Notes under the pieces: model-generated
Told to the model about the DNA's origin: nothing
Seen by the model: the letters and a program-made list of their open reading frames with translations, nothing else
Database searches by the model: none
Made by a program: the position numbers and the translations under genes
Shown: one piece after another, positions 30,617 to 39,819 of the stretch
How the letters are laid out: each line of letters starts with the position of its first letter
Position numbering within the stretch: the stretch's first letter is position 1
From: Methanosarcina sp. KYL-1
Lineage (GTDB): Archaea > Halobacteriota > Methanosarcinia > Methanosarcinales > Methanosarcinaceae
Assembly (NCBI RefSeq): GCF_024372725.1
Contig: NZ_VOUA01000005.1
Location: 95,158-159,157, forward strand
DNA length: 64,000 nucleotides
Direction: 5' to 3'

Positions 30617-31115
30617 ATATAATGTCCCCCGGCTTTTTCCGGATTTGGGGATGTTAAATCGTTTAAGTAGATAGTAATGTGAATAACATTCTGGATATTC
30701 TCAGTAAATGGTAATTGAGAATTTCACTGCTGGATATTTCAGTAAATGGCAATGGGGAATTTCATTGCTGGATATTACAGGAGCTAATTATGATTTTGGA
30801 GTTTTATAATATCGAACATTATTTTCGATATTGAAGCTTTTTCATTATATTGAATCATATTTATGATATTGAAGCTTATGATATTGAATGGAGCTTATGA
30901 TATTGAAGCTGGTATTTGACCAGAAAACCCACTGAATGCGGGGTTAGGTGCTGATTTCTAAGCCTGCCCGCAGGTTTGTAAAGGGATTTTTTCCATTAAC
31001 GGTTTTACCCGTTAAAACCCTTTCTAATAGCAGTAATCATTTATAAATTGAAGGGTATGCCCTTTATATTGTAGAAGAGCCCCGGAGCATTTTGCTTTAC
31101 CTTTTTCCCGATTCT
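30617..31115. repeat. Intergenic repeats and an inverted repeat upstream of purP
   Basis: Contains a 39-bp direct repeat (30691-30729 and 30730-30767, with a partial third copy to 30780) beginning CTGGATATT, and a 9-bp perfect inverted repeat AATATCGAA ... TTCGATATT (30808-30816, 30824-30832). GATATTGAAGCTT then recurs three times near 30840-30915. No ORF. Confidence 0.75.
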
Positions 31116-31901
31116 TCAAATGACTTCCATTATCAGGGGCGTGATGAATGTTTCAATCACTGCGGCAATGAATAAGAGAGGCAGGATCCAGCGGAAGTAA
31201 AACCTGATCCCTTCTTTGAATTCCATTTTAATCTCGGTTTGCCTTCCCAGGAGGGCGGAAAATACCTGGTGTCCCAGGCGGAGCCCGATTCCAGCGGCAA
31301 GGAAGACCATAGGGAGTTCCACAATTCCGTGGGGGAGAAGGGCAAGGAACACGAAAAGAAGGCCTCTTTCTTCGGCCACGAAATTGGAAAGGACTCCCAC
31401 AACGTAGCCGTTAAAAGCAATGAACAGGACCGGAAGGATTCCCAGGGCAAGCCCCAGCACCAGGAATAGCAGGCTTACGAAGGCATTATTCAGGAAGATT
31501 ACCAGCATGATTAAAACGGGGTGCAGTTGCAGGAGTGGCCCGAACTGGGAATTGAACTGGTCCATAACCATCTTTCCTATCTCCGGAGAGCTTGTGGAAG
31601 AGGCATAGCCTGCGAATGCGGAAGCAAAAAACACCAGGGTTATGACCAGGACATAGGGCCGAATAAACTTAAAGTAGTCGAAAAAGCCGGCGGTTCCGGA
31701 GCTGCTCCCCGCAAAAGGCCTTGCTTTTGAAGGCATGCCTGAACCTGTAAAAAAGGCCTCTCCATGTGGCCCATGTCCTGCTTTTTCCGGCTCTTTTCCC
31801 CGGGTTTCCGTTTCTTCCCCTCTCCCCATCTCCTCCTGTAAATCGGAGTCCTTTAAATCGGAATCTCGTAAATTGTAATTTTCCTCTCTCTCCATATTCA
31901 T
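31116..31901 (-). CDS. SpoIIM/DUF95 family membrane protein
   Basis: About 261 residues from the ATG at 31901, with GGAGGAGG upstream. The first ~90 residues are acidic and low-complexity (NLRDSDLKDSDLQEEMGRGE). Residues ~90-260 hold five hydrophobic segments with the SpoIIM signature LLFLVLGLALGILPVLFIAF and NGYVVGVL, then LLPHGIVELPMVFLAAGIGL. Archaeal members have no known role in sporulation; a role in membrane shape or transport is speculative. An upstream TTG at 31958 exists. The neighbouring DUF63 gene is likely in the same transcript. Confidence 0.85.
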   Translation of the reverse strand: MNMEREENYNLRDSDLKDSDLQEEMGRGEETETRGKEPEKAGHGPHGEAFFTGSGMPSKARPFAGSSSGTAGFFDYFKFIRPYVLVITLVFFASAFAGYASSTSSPEIGKMVMDQFNSQFGPLLQLHPVLIMLVIFLNNAFVSLLFLVLGLALGILPVLFIAFNGYVVGVLSNFVAEERGLLFVFLALLPHGIVELPMVFLAAGIGLRLGHQVFSALLGRQTEIKMEFKEGIRFYFRWILPLLFIAAVIETFITPLIMEVI

Positions 31902-32010
31902 CTCCAGCAAACCTCCTCCCTGCTGTTCAATCTTACTGCCAGCTCCATGTGCCTTCAACTCAGAATCCAGTCCGATTTTTCGGGATTTTCTCCTGAGTTT
32001 TCTTCTCCCC

Positions 32011-32130
32011 TCTCCCTCTTCTTTCTCTCCCTCTTCTTTCTCTCCCTCTTCTTTCTCTCCCTCTTCTTTCTCTCCCTCTTCTTTCTCTCCCTCTTCTTTC
32101 TCTCCCTCTTCTTTCTCTCCCTCTTCTTTC
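32011..32130. repeat. 15-bp polypyrimidine/polypurine tandem repeat, eight exact copies
   Basis: Unit TCTCCCTCTTCTTTC, eight copies, inside a ~180-bp purine-only (minus strand) tract between the DUF63 stop (32184) and the SpoIIM start. Such mirror-like tracts can form triplex DNA. Unit length and copy number equal the repeat at 24446-24565. Confidence 0.97.
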
Positions 32131-32183
32131 CTTCTTCTCTCTTCTTCCCCTCTTTTTCTTTCTCTCCCTCTCTCTTTTCTCTC

Positions 32184-33041
32184 TCAGATCCCTAACATCA
32201 TTCTGAGAGTGTTCCGGGTTGCAGGGGAAAGCCCCAGGATCAGGATCACCATTTTGATAAGCATCTTCAGGTTGGAGGACTCATCATCGTCCTCAAACTG
32301 GGTATCGAGCACATAGAGGACCCCTATAAAGATAATAAGCTTCAAAGGATACATAACCAGCGCAGTGCCCGTAAGCTCGATCAGGTAGGCGGGAAGAACG
32401 TGTTTTTCAAAGTAGCCCAGTTTGTCCACCCCTATGTAAGTGGAAGAGGCGTCCATCAGGTGGGCCATGAGGATGGAGAGGTTCAGGGGGTCAGTGAAGA
32501 TTTCGGATTTGAAGTAGCGGGCAATCTTGTAGAAAACAAAGGTTAGCCCCGTCCCTGCGCCAAGTACGAAGACGGGCACGTAAGCTGCAACCACGTCCTC
32601 AAAGTACAGCAGGGTGAAAAGGTTTACAATAAACCAAAGGAGCCCGAAACCTGCAAAGGCGGAATGGTAATCCTTTACAAGCCCTGCTTTCTGAAGCCGG
32701 ATGGAGATCCAGAGACAGATAACGGTCACTGCAAAGACCAGGAAATAGATGTTCGGGGTTATAAGCAGGTAGCTGAAAGGCGGATTGATGATGCCGGCAG
32801 GAGAGTCCTCAAGCACGCGCAGAGAGGAGCCCGCAAGCACGAAGGGCAGGACAGAAGCAATAAAGCGGGGGGTAATTTTCACCTCCAGCTTTTCCAGGAG
32901 CTTGAATACTCCGAATATGCAGATTCCCAGCACCACCGCCCAGGTAAAGGTGTTTACCGGGTTATATCCGGCATCGGTCCTGATGGGGTCCAGGTAATAG
33001 GTATTGATAAAATCTGAAATCGTATCCAGCGAAAAATTCAT
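32184..33041 (-). CDS. DUF63 family membrane protein
   Basis: 285 residues with about eight membrane helices, matching archaeal DUF63: LDPIRTDAGYNPVNTFTWAV at the N-terminus, PFVLAGSSLRVLEDSPAGII, and MAHLMDASSTYIGVDKLGYF with conserved His and Asp. The buried Asp, His and Glu hint at an enzyme in the membrane, but no function is established. Upstream neighbour of the SpoIIM-like gene on the same strand, separated by the polypurine repeat tract. Confidence 0.87.
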   Translation of the reverse strand: MNFSLDTISDFINTYYLDPIRTDAGYNPVNTFTWAVVLGICIFGVFKLLEKLEVKITPRFIASVLPFVLAGSSLRVLEDSPAGIINPPFSYLLITPNIYFLVFAVTVICLWISIRLQKAGLVKDYHSAFAGFGLLWFIVNLFTLLYFEDVVAAYVPVFVLGAGTGLTFVFYKIARYFKSEIFTDPLNLSILMAHLMDASSTYIGVDKLGYFEKHVLPAYLIELTGTALVMYPLKLIIFIGVLYVLDTQFEDDDESSNLKMLIKMVILILGLSPATRNTLRMMLGI

Positions 33042-33641
33042 CTTATCACTCGTTCAAAATGGCAATATCCTAATACAATTAATACTTAGTGTACATAAGT
33101 GGAACTTATCTCTTGAATTTATTAAGTTTGTTTCTTCCATCTCCCCGGTGTACTGTGAACCGGAAGGTTTGAATCGGAAAGGTTTGTATGTATTCGGCAT
33201 TCGGACGGAACTGGCTGAGGAAATGTGTACTTTTATTATATAATCAGGTTTTTATAATTCCCATGTGCAAATTCGGTTGCAATCAGCGCTTAAACATGTG
33301 GCGTGATTACACAAATAAATTAAGTAATTAAGTTAATTAATTAGATGAATTGATAACTGATAATTGGCCAAACTAAGACTTGATTTACTGATAATTGGTC
33401 AAAATGATATTGACCAAACTGATAATTGATTCCTGGCAGCATCCGGACGATGCAGGCAGCCGGAGATTAAACCGGTGATGTTCCGATCTACAGGATGCCT
33501 GATAAAAAGGTTCATCAGGCCGGTTGTGATATTGAGGGTTCCGATCCCGGAACCGGATGGCAGGGGTTAGTTCCCGGGCACATAAAGCCGACTTACTATG
33601 TCATATATAAACTTTTATCATGATCAAATAATGAAGCGGGT
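33042..33641. other. Intergenic region with egsA promoter
   Basis: No ORF with coding character. Short motif CTGATAATTGGCCAAA or a near form recurs at about 33355-33425. A clear TATA-like CATATATAAAC lies at 33602-33612, 30-40 bases before the egsA ATG at 33642, and is the likely egsA promoter. Confidence 0.5.
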
Positions 33642-34712
33642 ATGAAATTGACCACAAACAAAAACAGCGCAAAATGGATGCAGCTTCCCAGAGATGTGCT
33701 TGTAGGGCACGGCGTCCTGGATGAGATCGGAGATGTCTGCAGGGACCTGAAGCTAAAAGGGAGTGCGCTGATCGTAACCGGCAGCACTACCCGGAATGTT
33801 GCGGGTAAAAGGGTCGCAGACCTCCTGGAAACTGCAGGCAGCAGTGCGGAAACCGTCCTTACCTGCAGGGCCACCCTGGAGGAAGTCGAGATGGTCATGG
33901 AAAAAGCCCTGGAAATTGAGGCGAACTTCCTCCTCGGGGTCGGGAGCGGCAGGTCCATAGACCTTGCAAAGCTTGCTTCCACGCGGCTTGAGCTTCCTTT
34001 CATAAGCGTACCGACTGCAGCTTCCCACGACGGGATTGCGTCCTCGAGGGCTTCTGTCCTGGACAATGGGGTAAATGCTTCGGTGCAGGCGCAGGCCCCT
34101 ATGGCAGTGGTTGCGGATACCGAGATTATTTCGGAAGCCCCCTTCCGCTTCCTTGCTGCAGGCTGCGGGGATATTATTTCCAACTACACGGCGGTCCTGG
34201 ACTGGGAACTTGCAAGCAGGCTCAGGAATGAATATTTCGGGGAATATGCGGCAGCTCTTTCCCGCATGGCTGCGCGGGTGATTATCGAGTCTGCTGACTC
34301 TATCAAGCCGGAACTCGAAAGTTCGGCCCGGCTTGTGGTAAAGGCTCTGGTCTCAAACGGGGTTGCCATGAGTATTGCAGGTTCCTCTCGCCCGGCTTCC
34401 GGTTCGGAACACATGTTCAGCCATGCCCTTGACCGGCTAGCTCCAAAACCTGCGCTCCACGGCGAACAGTGCGGGGTCGGGACCATAATGATGATGTATC
34501 TGCATGGAGGAAACTGGCAGGAGATCAGGGACGCCTTAAAAAAGATAGGCGCTCCGTCCACGGCGGAAGAACTGGGCATAGAAGATAAATATATAGTTGA
34601 AGCCCTGTTACAGGCACACAGCATCCGTCCTGAACGCTATACCATCCTCGGGAATGGTCTGACAAGGTCGGCTGCCGAGAAGGTTGCAAAGGTTACAAAG
34701 GTCATAAAGTGA
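33642..34712 (+). CDS. egsA: Glycerol-1-phosphate dehydrogenase
   Basis: 356 residues of the archaeal enzyme that reduces dihydroxyacetone phosphate to sn-glycerol-1-phosphate, which sets archaeal lipid stereochemistry. Marks: NAD-binding [40 protein letters not shown], metal ligands in [33 protein letters not shown] and [10 protein letters not shown] (two His). Length is normal. Preceded by a TATA box. Confidence 0.97.
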   Translation: MKLTTNKNSAKWMQLPRDVLVGHGVLDEIGDVCRDLKLKGSALIVTGSTTRNVAGKRVADLLETAGSSAETVLTCRATLEEVEMVMEKALEIEANFLLGVGSGRSIDLAKLASTRLELPFISVPTAASHDGIASSRASVLDNGVNASVQAQAPMAVVADTEIISEAPFRFLAAGCGDIISNYTAVLDWELASRLRNEYFGEYAAALSRMAARVIIESADSIKPELESSARLVVKALVSNGVAMSIAGSSRPASGSEHMFSHALDRLAPKPALHGEQCGVGTIMMMYLHGGNWQEIRDALKKIGAPSTAEELGIEDKYIVEALLQAHSIRPERYTILGNGLTRSAAEKVAKVTKVIK

Positions 34713-35279
34713 ATACAAAGGCCGAAAGGGAATATAAAGGCCTTAATGTGACCTTTCGAATCCCAGGCTGAAAGGGAATAATCGGCTGCCGGGTCTAGCA
34801 ATAGTACTTGCTTAAATAATATCTGCTTAAATAAAATACCGACATAAATGTATGGGAATGATTTATCGGTTTAAATTATCAGAACAGATTTAAAGCTGGA
34901 GTTCAAAATTAATTTAAAAATTTATTTGGCCTGGATATAAAAATTTATCCGGGCTGGATTTAAGAACTTGTTCAATTAATCCAATAACCGGTTCAGTTGA
35001 TTTAAGAATCGGAAGAATCAATCTAATAATTGGTTTAATTAATTTAAATGTCGGTTCAGTGGATTTACGAATTGATTTAAAATGATGTAGTAATGTCCTG
35101 CTTTCGCAGGTTCCGTTCATTTGTGATCGTTTCGTTTCAGGTTAGATTTACGGGATTAACTCAAATACGCCCGGATGTGGAATTGTAAACGATCTCACGA
35201 TAATCATCATTCACCAGAAGATACGGGATACCGCCCGTGAGGGGCACAGGCCCGAAAATCATCAAAAGGAAGAGATATT
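34713..35279. other. AT-rich intergenic region with interleaved inverted repeats
   Basis: Right after egsA lie AAGGCC ... GGCCTT (34718-34723, 34739-34744) and CGAAAGG ... CCTTTCG (34723-34729, 34752-34758). The two stems interleave, so a pseudoknot or alternative folds are possible. From 34860 to 35090 the DNA is a degenerate run of GGTTCAATTGATTTAAGAAT-like units. No ORF. Confidence 0.5.
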
Positions 35280-35729
35280 ATGACAGAAGGCGATACCAAA
35301 ATAACACTTATCGGATCACGGCTTGCAAAAGAAGGTCTCGAATTCATATTCAAGGGTGAGATGCCGGAATGCAAAAAATGCCGGCTAAAGAACACCTGCC
35401 TGAACCTTGAACCCGGGCGCAGGTACCGGGTCGAAAAGATCCGGAACAACGAGGTCCACGAATGCTTCCTCCATGACAGCGGGGTGCTTGCCGTGGACGT
35501 CAGCAGGGCTCCTATCCTGGCTACCGTAGAATCCAGGAAAGCCGTTGACGGGGCAAGGCTTATGTATGAGTCTCCAAAATGCGGCAAAAGAGGCTGCAGT
35601 GTGTATGAGACCTGTCACCCTGAAGGGCTTTTAAAGGGAGACAAGTGCAAGATTGTAGAGGTCATGGAAAGCCTCGATGCACAGTGTGAGGCCGGTTACT
35701 CTCTTAAAAAAGTGAAACTTGCCTGGTAA
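35280..35729 (+). CDS. UPF0179 family protein
   Basis: 149 residues of UPF0179, an archaeal family of unknown function. Cysteine pairs suggest a metal site: CKKCRLKNTC near residue 31 and CGKRGCSVYETC near residue 101. Length is standard. AAGGAAGAG precedes the ATG closely. 64 bp before the DUF2150 gene on the same strand. Confidence 0.9.
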   Translation: MTEGDTKITLIGSRLAKEGLEFIFKGEMPECKKCRLKNTCLNLEPGRRYRVEKIRNNEVHECFLHDSGVLAVDVSRAPILATVESRKAVDGARLMYESPKCGKRGCSVYETCHPEGLLKGDKCKIVEVMESLDAQCEAGYSLKKVKLAW

Positions 35730-35793
35730 CCTAAATAAACATCTTTTAGTAATAGTAAGTTTGATAATTAATAATTAAAAAAGGTTAGAAGCG

Positions 35794-36432
35794 GTGTTAT
35801 ACGTGCCTGAACAGGAAATGAACCAGATCCCCTATGAATTCTATACCCAAAAGCGCTGGGAAAACTGGCTCGGACGGGCAAAAGAGAGCGGTTTTGAAAT
35901 CAAGGAGTCAGAAGAAGAGCCCAGCAAGGAAAGCGCCATATTCGTTAACATGGTTGACGATGTCATCCTTGCATGCCTGAAACTAACTGCTCGCTTTGAA
36001 AAGGGGATGCTCTCCTCGGAGAAGGCCCTGGAAATTCTCGGAGAAATCCGGGACATCGTACTTGCAGATGTCGAACCTATTTCCGAAGACATCGACCTTA
36101 TGATCGATTCGGTCCAGACTTCTCTCATGGGGGTAGTCGTTGCCTTTGAGTGCTATCTCATGGGCGATTATGAGGAAGGTGCAGACGTAGGAGAACTCAT
36201 AACTGCAGCCATCGAAGCCGAAGCTTCGGATGACCTGGAAATGGCTCTCGATTATACAGCCCAGTGCGGAGCAGCCGTGCTCAAAGGAGACGCCTTGCCT
36301 GAAGAGATTATGGCCGAACTTCCCTATGGGATTGTGGCAGAATGGCTCGACGGAATCGATTCCATCTCAGCTGCAATGGTAGGAAGTGACAGCTACAAGG
36401 AATTCGATGAAGAAGGTGATGACGACTTCTGA
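35794..36432 (+). CDS. DUF2150 family protein
   Basis: 212 residues, acidic and helical, GTG start at 35794 with AAGGTTAG nearby. Marks: IPYEFYTQKRWENWLGRAK, NMVDDVILACLKLTARFEKG and an Asp/Glu-rich C-terminus (EFDEEGDDDF). The family occurs in methanogens with no known function. Likely co-transcribed with UPF0179. Confidence 0.85.
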   Translation: MLYVPEQEMNQIPYEFYTQKRWENWLGRAKESGFEIKESEEEPSKESAIFVNMVDDVILACLKLTARFEKGMLSSEKALEILGEIRDIVLADVEPISEDIDLMIDSVQTSLMGVVVAFECYLMGDYEEGADVGELITAAIEAEASDDLEMALDYTAQCGAAVLKGDALPEEIMAELPYGIVAEWLDGIDSISAAMVGSDSYKEFDEEGDDDF

Positions 36433-36976
36433 GCTCTTTATCCCTTTCCTTTTCTACTTTATAACGCATCCTCTAATTTGAGGTCCGTATGCAGGGAGCA
36501 GGGCTCTCATGGCATGAGCTCTACTTTCTTTTTATGTTTTTTCTCTTTGTTCGTGCCCTTTTATGTTTTTACCTTTTGTTCTGACCTTTTATGTTTTTGC
36601 CTTTTCATGCAGGCGTTTTTCCCACACCGTATGCTACTGGACCCGGTTTGTAAGTCAGGAATGAATAAAAACAACGAAAACTGCAAGGCCGAACCTCAAA
36701 TCTTTTTAGTCTTCCAGATGCACTTTATGTAGAAGGCCGGATGCAGGTGAGCTGTTAGGTGCATATGCCTGAAAAAAGATTAAATGAGGTTTTTAGGGAT
36801 GGATAAAAATTTGAAAATTTGGAATTTTAGTGTGGAAAGTGGGACTTAACCTTTATCCGTTTTTTTCCAGGCGACTCTTCTTCACGCCCGCTTAAACCTT
36901 TTTGATAATTCCCCGGATGAGCACGGAAACGTAGTCTATTTCTTTCAACATCCGTTTTTTTGTCCCACTTACTGGC
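36433..36976. other. Intergenic region, no gene seen
   Basis: Lies between converging genes (DUF2150 plus, GT4 minus). T-rich runs near 36525-36600, including CCTTTTATGTTTTT twice, could serve as terminators for both sides. No ORF with protein-like codon use. Confidence 0.5.
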
Positions 36977-38140
36977 TTAAGCCTCTGAAATTACCTTTTC
37001 ATATACTTCCAGTGTTTTTTCAGCAATCGTTTCCCAGTTGTACTTTGTTTTGAGAAGGGAGTACCCCTTTTGCCCCATCCGGTTGCGCCCGAGCCCTTCG
37101 AGGACATAGTTGAGGCCCCAGGCTATGGACGTGGGTTCCTTCTGTGCGATTACCCCTGTCCTGAAGTTTTCCACGAGAGAAACCGCATCGCTTGCAACCA
37201 CGGGCTTTCTGGCGTCCCAGGCTTCGAGCACCACGATCCCGAAAGGCTCGTTCCTGCTGGGCACGCAGACAAGGTCGCAGGCGTTGAACCAGTCTATTAC
37301 GGTATTGTCAGGGGCGTATCCCAGGAAATTGCAGGAGGTTTCGATCCCGAGTCTCTGGGCCTGGTGTTCACAGTGGGAGCGCATTTCCCCTTCTCCTATG
37401 AGCACGAACCTTGCATCCCGTTTCTTCAGGACCTTTGCTGCGGCTTCCACAAGCAGGTCCGGCCCTTTCTGGTAGCACATTCTCCCCGTAAACAGAACCA
37501 CCGGGAGACAGGGATGGATCCCGTAGCTTGTTTTCACTTTCCCGGCGTCTACTTTTCTCCTTATCTTTCCCACATTGATGCCGTTGGGGATTTCCCATAG
37601 CTTGTAATCGGGAATTTTGTATATCTGCTGGATTTCCTCCTTCAGCATGGTCGAGGTCGTGATCACTTCAGCACATTCATATCCTCCAAGCCATTCCCTG
37701 TGCGAGATCTCTTTTGCTTCCCACCAGTCCCCGTGCCGGTTTCCGTTGCGCCCCCATTCGGTGCTGTGGAAGGTTAGCACGAAGGGCAGCCCGAACTGGG
37801 CCTTGATCCTGCAGAGGACATTGACCGGATGCCAGTCATGTCCGTGGAGGATGTCGAACTCTCCTGCCTTTTCCCTCACCTCCAGGAACCTGCAGTACAT
37901 GGCATCGCACATCCGGTCCATCTGCTCCACGATTCCTCCGCCCCGCTCCCGGCTTACCCCGTGATAGTATACCCCATTGATTACCTGATCGGTGTTTTCA
38001 TCGCTTCGGGTAAACAGGTGGACCTCATGGCCCGCAGCCGCGAGAGCTTCTGAAAGTTCGGAGACATGGGGTGAAATTCCTCCGACGCGTATCGAATACA
38101 GGCTTTCCCACGAGAACATTCCAATTCTAATTTTCTTCAT
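36977..38140 (-). CDS. Glycosyltransferase family 4 (glycogen-synthase-like group)
   Basis: 387 residues from the ATG at 38140 (MKKIRIGMFSWESLYSIRVG). GT-B fold with GGISPHVSELSEALAAAGHE near the N-terminus, DILHGHDWHPVNVLCRIKAQ, and the donor site VLFTGRMCYQKGPDLLVEAA and VCVPSRNEPFGIVVLEAWDA, in which both GT4 glutamates are present. Relatives use ADP- or UDP-glucose. With galT and a GT3 glycogen synthase nearby, a role in storage glucan or sugar-nucleotide metabolism is likely (inference). An upstream start at 38161 lacks a ribosome-binding site. Confidence 0.9.
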   Translation of the reverse strand: MKKIRIGMFSWESLYSIRVGGISPHVSELSEALAAAGHEVHLFTRSDENTDQVINGVYYHGVSRERGGGIVEQMDRMCDAMYCRFLEVREKAGEFDILHGHDWHPVNVLCRIKAQFGLPFVLTFHSTEWGRNGNRHGDWWEAKEISHREWLGGYECAEVITTSTMLKEEIQQIYKIPDYKLWEIPNGINVGKIRRKVDAGKVKTSYGIHPCLPVVLFTGRMCYQKGPDLLVEAAAKVLKKRDARFVLIGEGEMRSHCEHQAQRLGIETSCNFLGYAPDNTVIDWFNACDLVCVPSRNEPFGIVVLEAWDARKPVVASDAVSLVENFRTGVIAQKEPTSIAWGLNYVLEGLGRNRMGQKGYSLLKTKYNWETIAEKTLEVYEKVISEA

Positions 38141-38417
38141 AAACTCACTTTGTTCCTTCAAATTTATTTTTCACTTTATTCTTCCCTGCCAAAATGAGGT
38201 TCAGGACACCCCTGCCTCAAGGAACCACAGGCTTCTCCCTCTACCTGCAAGCTCCTGATTTTAAGCCGTTCCTGCTTCCTGGTTGCCATATTTTGCTCAT
38301 TGTTGATTTCAAGCTGGCTGTCCCGGTTAATTCCCCTGCATTAATACCCCTTTTAAGCTGCATGGGGTGTCTTCGGGCAGGTCCAGAAATTACCCTGCCT
38401 TTATGCTCCTGCCAGGT

Positions 38418-38478
38418 ACAGGCAGGTTGTGCAGTTAAGATGCAAATACACAGGCAGGTTGTGCAGTTAAAATGCAAA
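38418..38478. repeat. 29-bp direct repeat, two copies
   Basis: ACAGGCAGGTTGTGCAGTTA is the start of each copy; copies at 38418-38446 and 38450-38478 differ at one base. Lies in the ~530-bp gap between GT4 and galT; the rest of the gap has no ORF. Confidence 0.9.
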
Positions 38479-38671
38479 CGCATATACGTCCTTGCGCTTC
38501 CACTCCCTTGCACTTCATTAGTTTTTAATCGTAGATAAATTTATTCTGTGTATTTTTTTCTATATCTCTCCTTGACATGACCAGGCCTTTTCTTTTGTAT
38601 TTTCAGCTTTTTTGTCCTTCTGCTTGTCTTTCGGTTTCTTTATTTTTTTCATCTCTTTTCCTTTTCAGGGT

Positions 38672-39676
38672 TTATTCCCCGGGTCTCCTTTCCCTTTTGA
38701 GATAAGAAGCTGCCCTTTCCGGGGAAATGGTGTTTATGTAAATCCCGGTGTTCATTTCGAAACCCGCAATTCGGGAGAGCCGCGGGAGCAGCCTCAGGTT
38801 CAGGTGGTATTCCGGAGTTTCGAAAAGCTGGAAGAACATGTAGTTGTAAGGCGGGTTTTTAAGGACTTTTTCATAAGCCCGGAGTACGTCCCTCAACATT
38901 TCCCCAAGGGAAAAAAGGGCTTCCTCGCTGCAGTCCCCCAGCCAGCTGACGTGTTTTTTGGGAAGGACCCATACCTCAAAGGGGCTCGCGGAACAGTAAG
39001 GGGCAAAGGCTGTCCATTCGCTGTTTTCCCGGATGAGGCGTTCGGATGTCCTTTCCTTTTCCAGGAGGGTGCAGTAAGGGCATTTTTCTTCTTCCCGGAT
39101 GGCGTGCAGCTCCTTTTCCAGGAGGGGTGGGAGCAGGGGAAGAGCCAGCAGCTGGCTGTGCGGGTGGTTAAGGGATGCTCCTGCGGCTTTCCCGGAGTTT
39201 TTGAACAGGGAGACATAGCGGATATTTTCATGGGCCCGGTAGTGGGAAGTGCGGTCCCTGTAGACCCCCATGAGCCCGGAAAGCTCCTTGTCGGAAAAAT
39301 TGGCCAGTTTATTTCCATGGACCGGGGATTCCACAATTACTTCATGGAAACCGAACCCGGGCCTTGTTTCCCAGACGTTTTCGGAAAGCTCAAAAAAGGC
39401 AGGAACCGGGGAGAGGGCAGGGTAGCGGTTAGGAAAACAGCGAAAGTCCCAGCTACGTACTCTTTTTTCATCAGTGTCCACAAGGATTTTTCCGTCCTTA
39501 TACACTGCAGTTGCAAGTGGGGTCATTTCTTCGGCCCCCTCACAAAAGGCACAGCTAGCCCGGCCCAACTCTTCAGAATCCCCTACAGCCTCTGCAAAGT
39601 CCGAGGGCCTTTTTGCTCTTTCTTCCGAAATTATGCAGTATTCCGGGAGAAAGTAATGTTTCCGGATCTCTGACAT
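38672..39676 (-). CDS. galT: Galactose-1-phosphate uridylyltransferase
   Basis: 334 residues. The active-site motif is LNHPHSQLLALP with the nucleophilic His of HPH near residue 168. A zinc-site-like CAFC occurs near residue 42 and CPYC near 196. Also TPLATAVYKDG and NRYPALSPVP, the usual N-terminal features. Swaps UMP between UDP-glucose and galactose-1-phosphate. Length fits. AGAGGT lies about ten bases before the ATG. Confidence 0.94.
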   Translation of the reverse strand: MSEIRKHYFLPEYCIISEERAKRPSDFAEAVGDSEELGRASCAFCEGAEEMTPLATAVYKDGKILVDTDEKRVRSWDFRCFPNRYPALSPVPAFFELSENVWETRPGFGFHEVIVESPVHGNKLANFSDKELSGLMGVYRDRTSHYRAHENIRYVSLFKNSGKAAGASLNHPHSQLLALPLLPPLLEKELHAIREEEKCPYCTLLEKERTSERLIRENSEWTAFAPYCSASPFEVWVLPKKHVSWLGDCSEEALFSLGEMLRDVLRAYEKVLKNPPYNYMFFQLFETPEYHLNLRLLPRLSRIAGFEMNTGIYINTISPERAASYLKRERRPGE

Positions 39677-39819
39677 AATTAAAAAAACCTCTCAGTGAAT
39701 TTTCGCTTCATTCTTTTATCTTTTTTCCGGAGTCCTTTTTCCAGGGCCCCATTTTCTGCAGTTCCTTTTCCCAAATTCCTTTTCCCAAATTCCTTTTCCC
39801 AACCCTTTTCTACAGTTTT

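Noticed and set aside
31947..32195. Plus-strand ORF of repeated Leu-Phe-Phe-Leu-Ser
   Set aside because: Product of the 15-bp polypyrimidine repeat; no start signal and overlaps two minus-strand genes.
33596..34183. 195-codon minus-strand ORF
   Set aside because: Antisense of egsA.
38612..39673. 353-codon plus-strand ORF
   Set aside because: Complement of galT, which has clear active-site motifs on the other strand.
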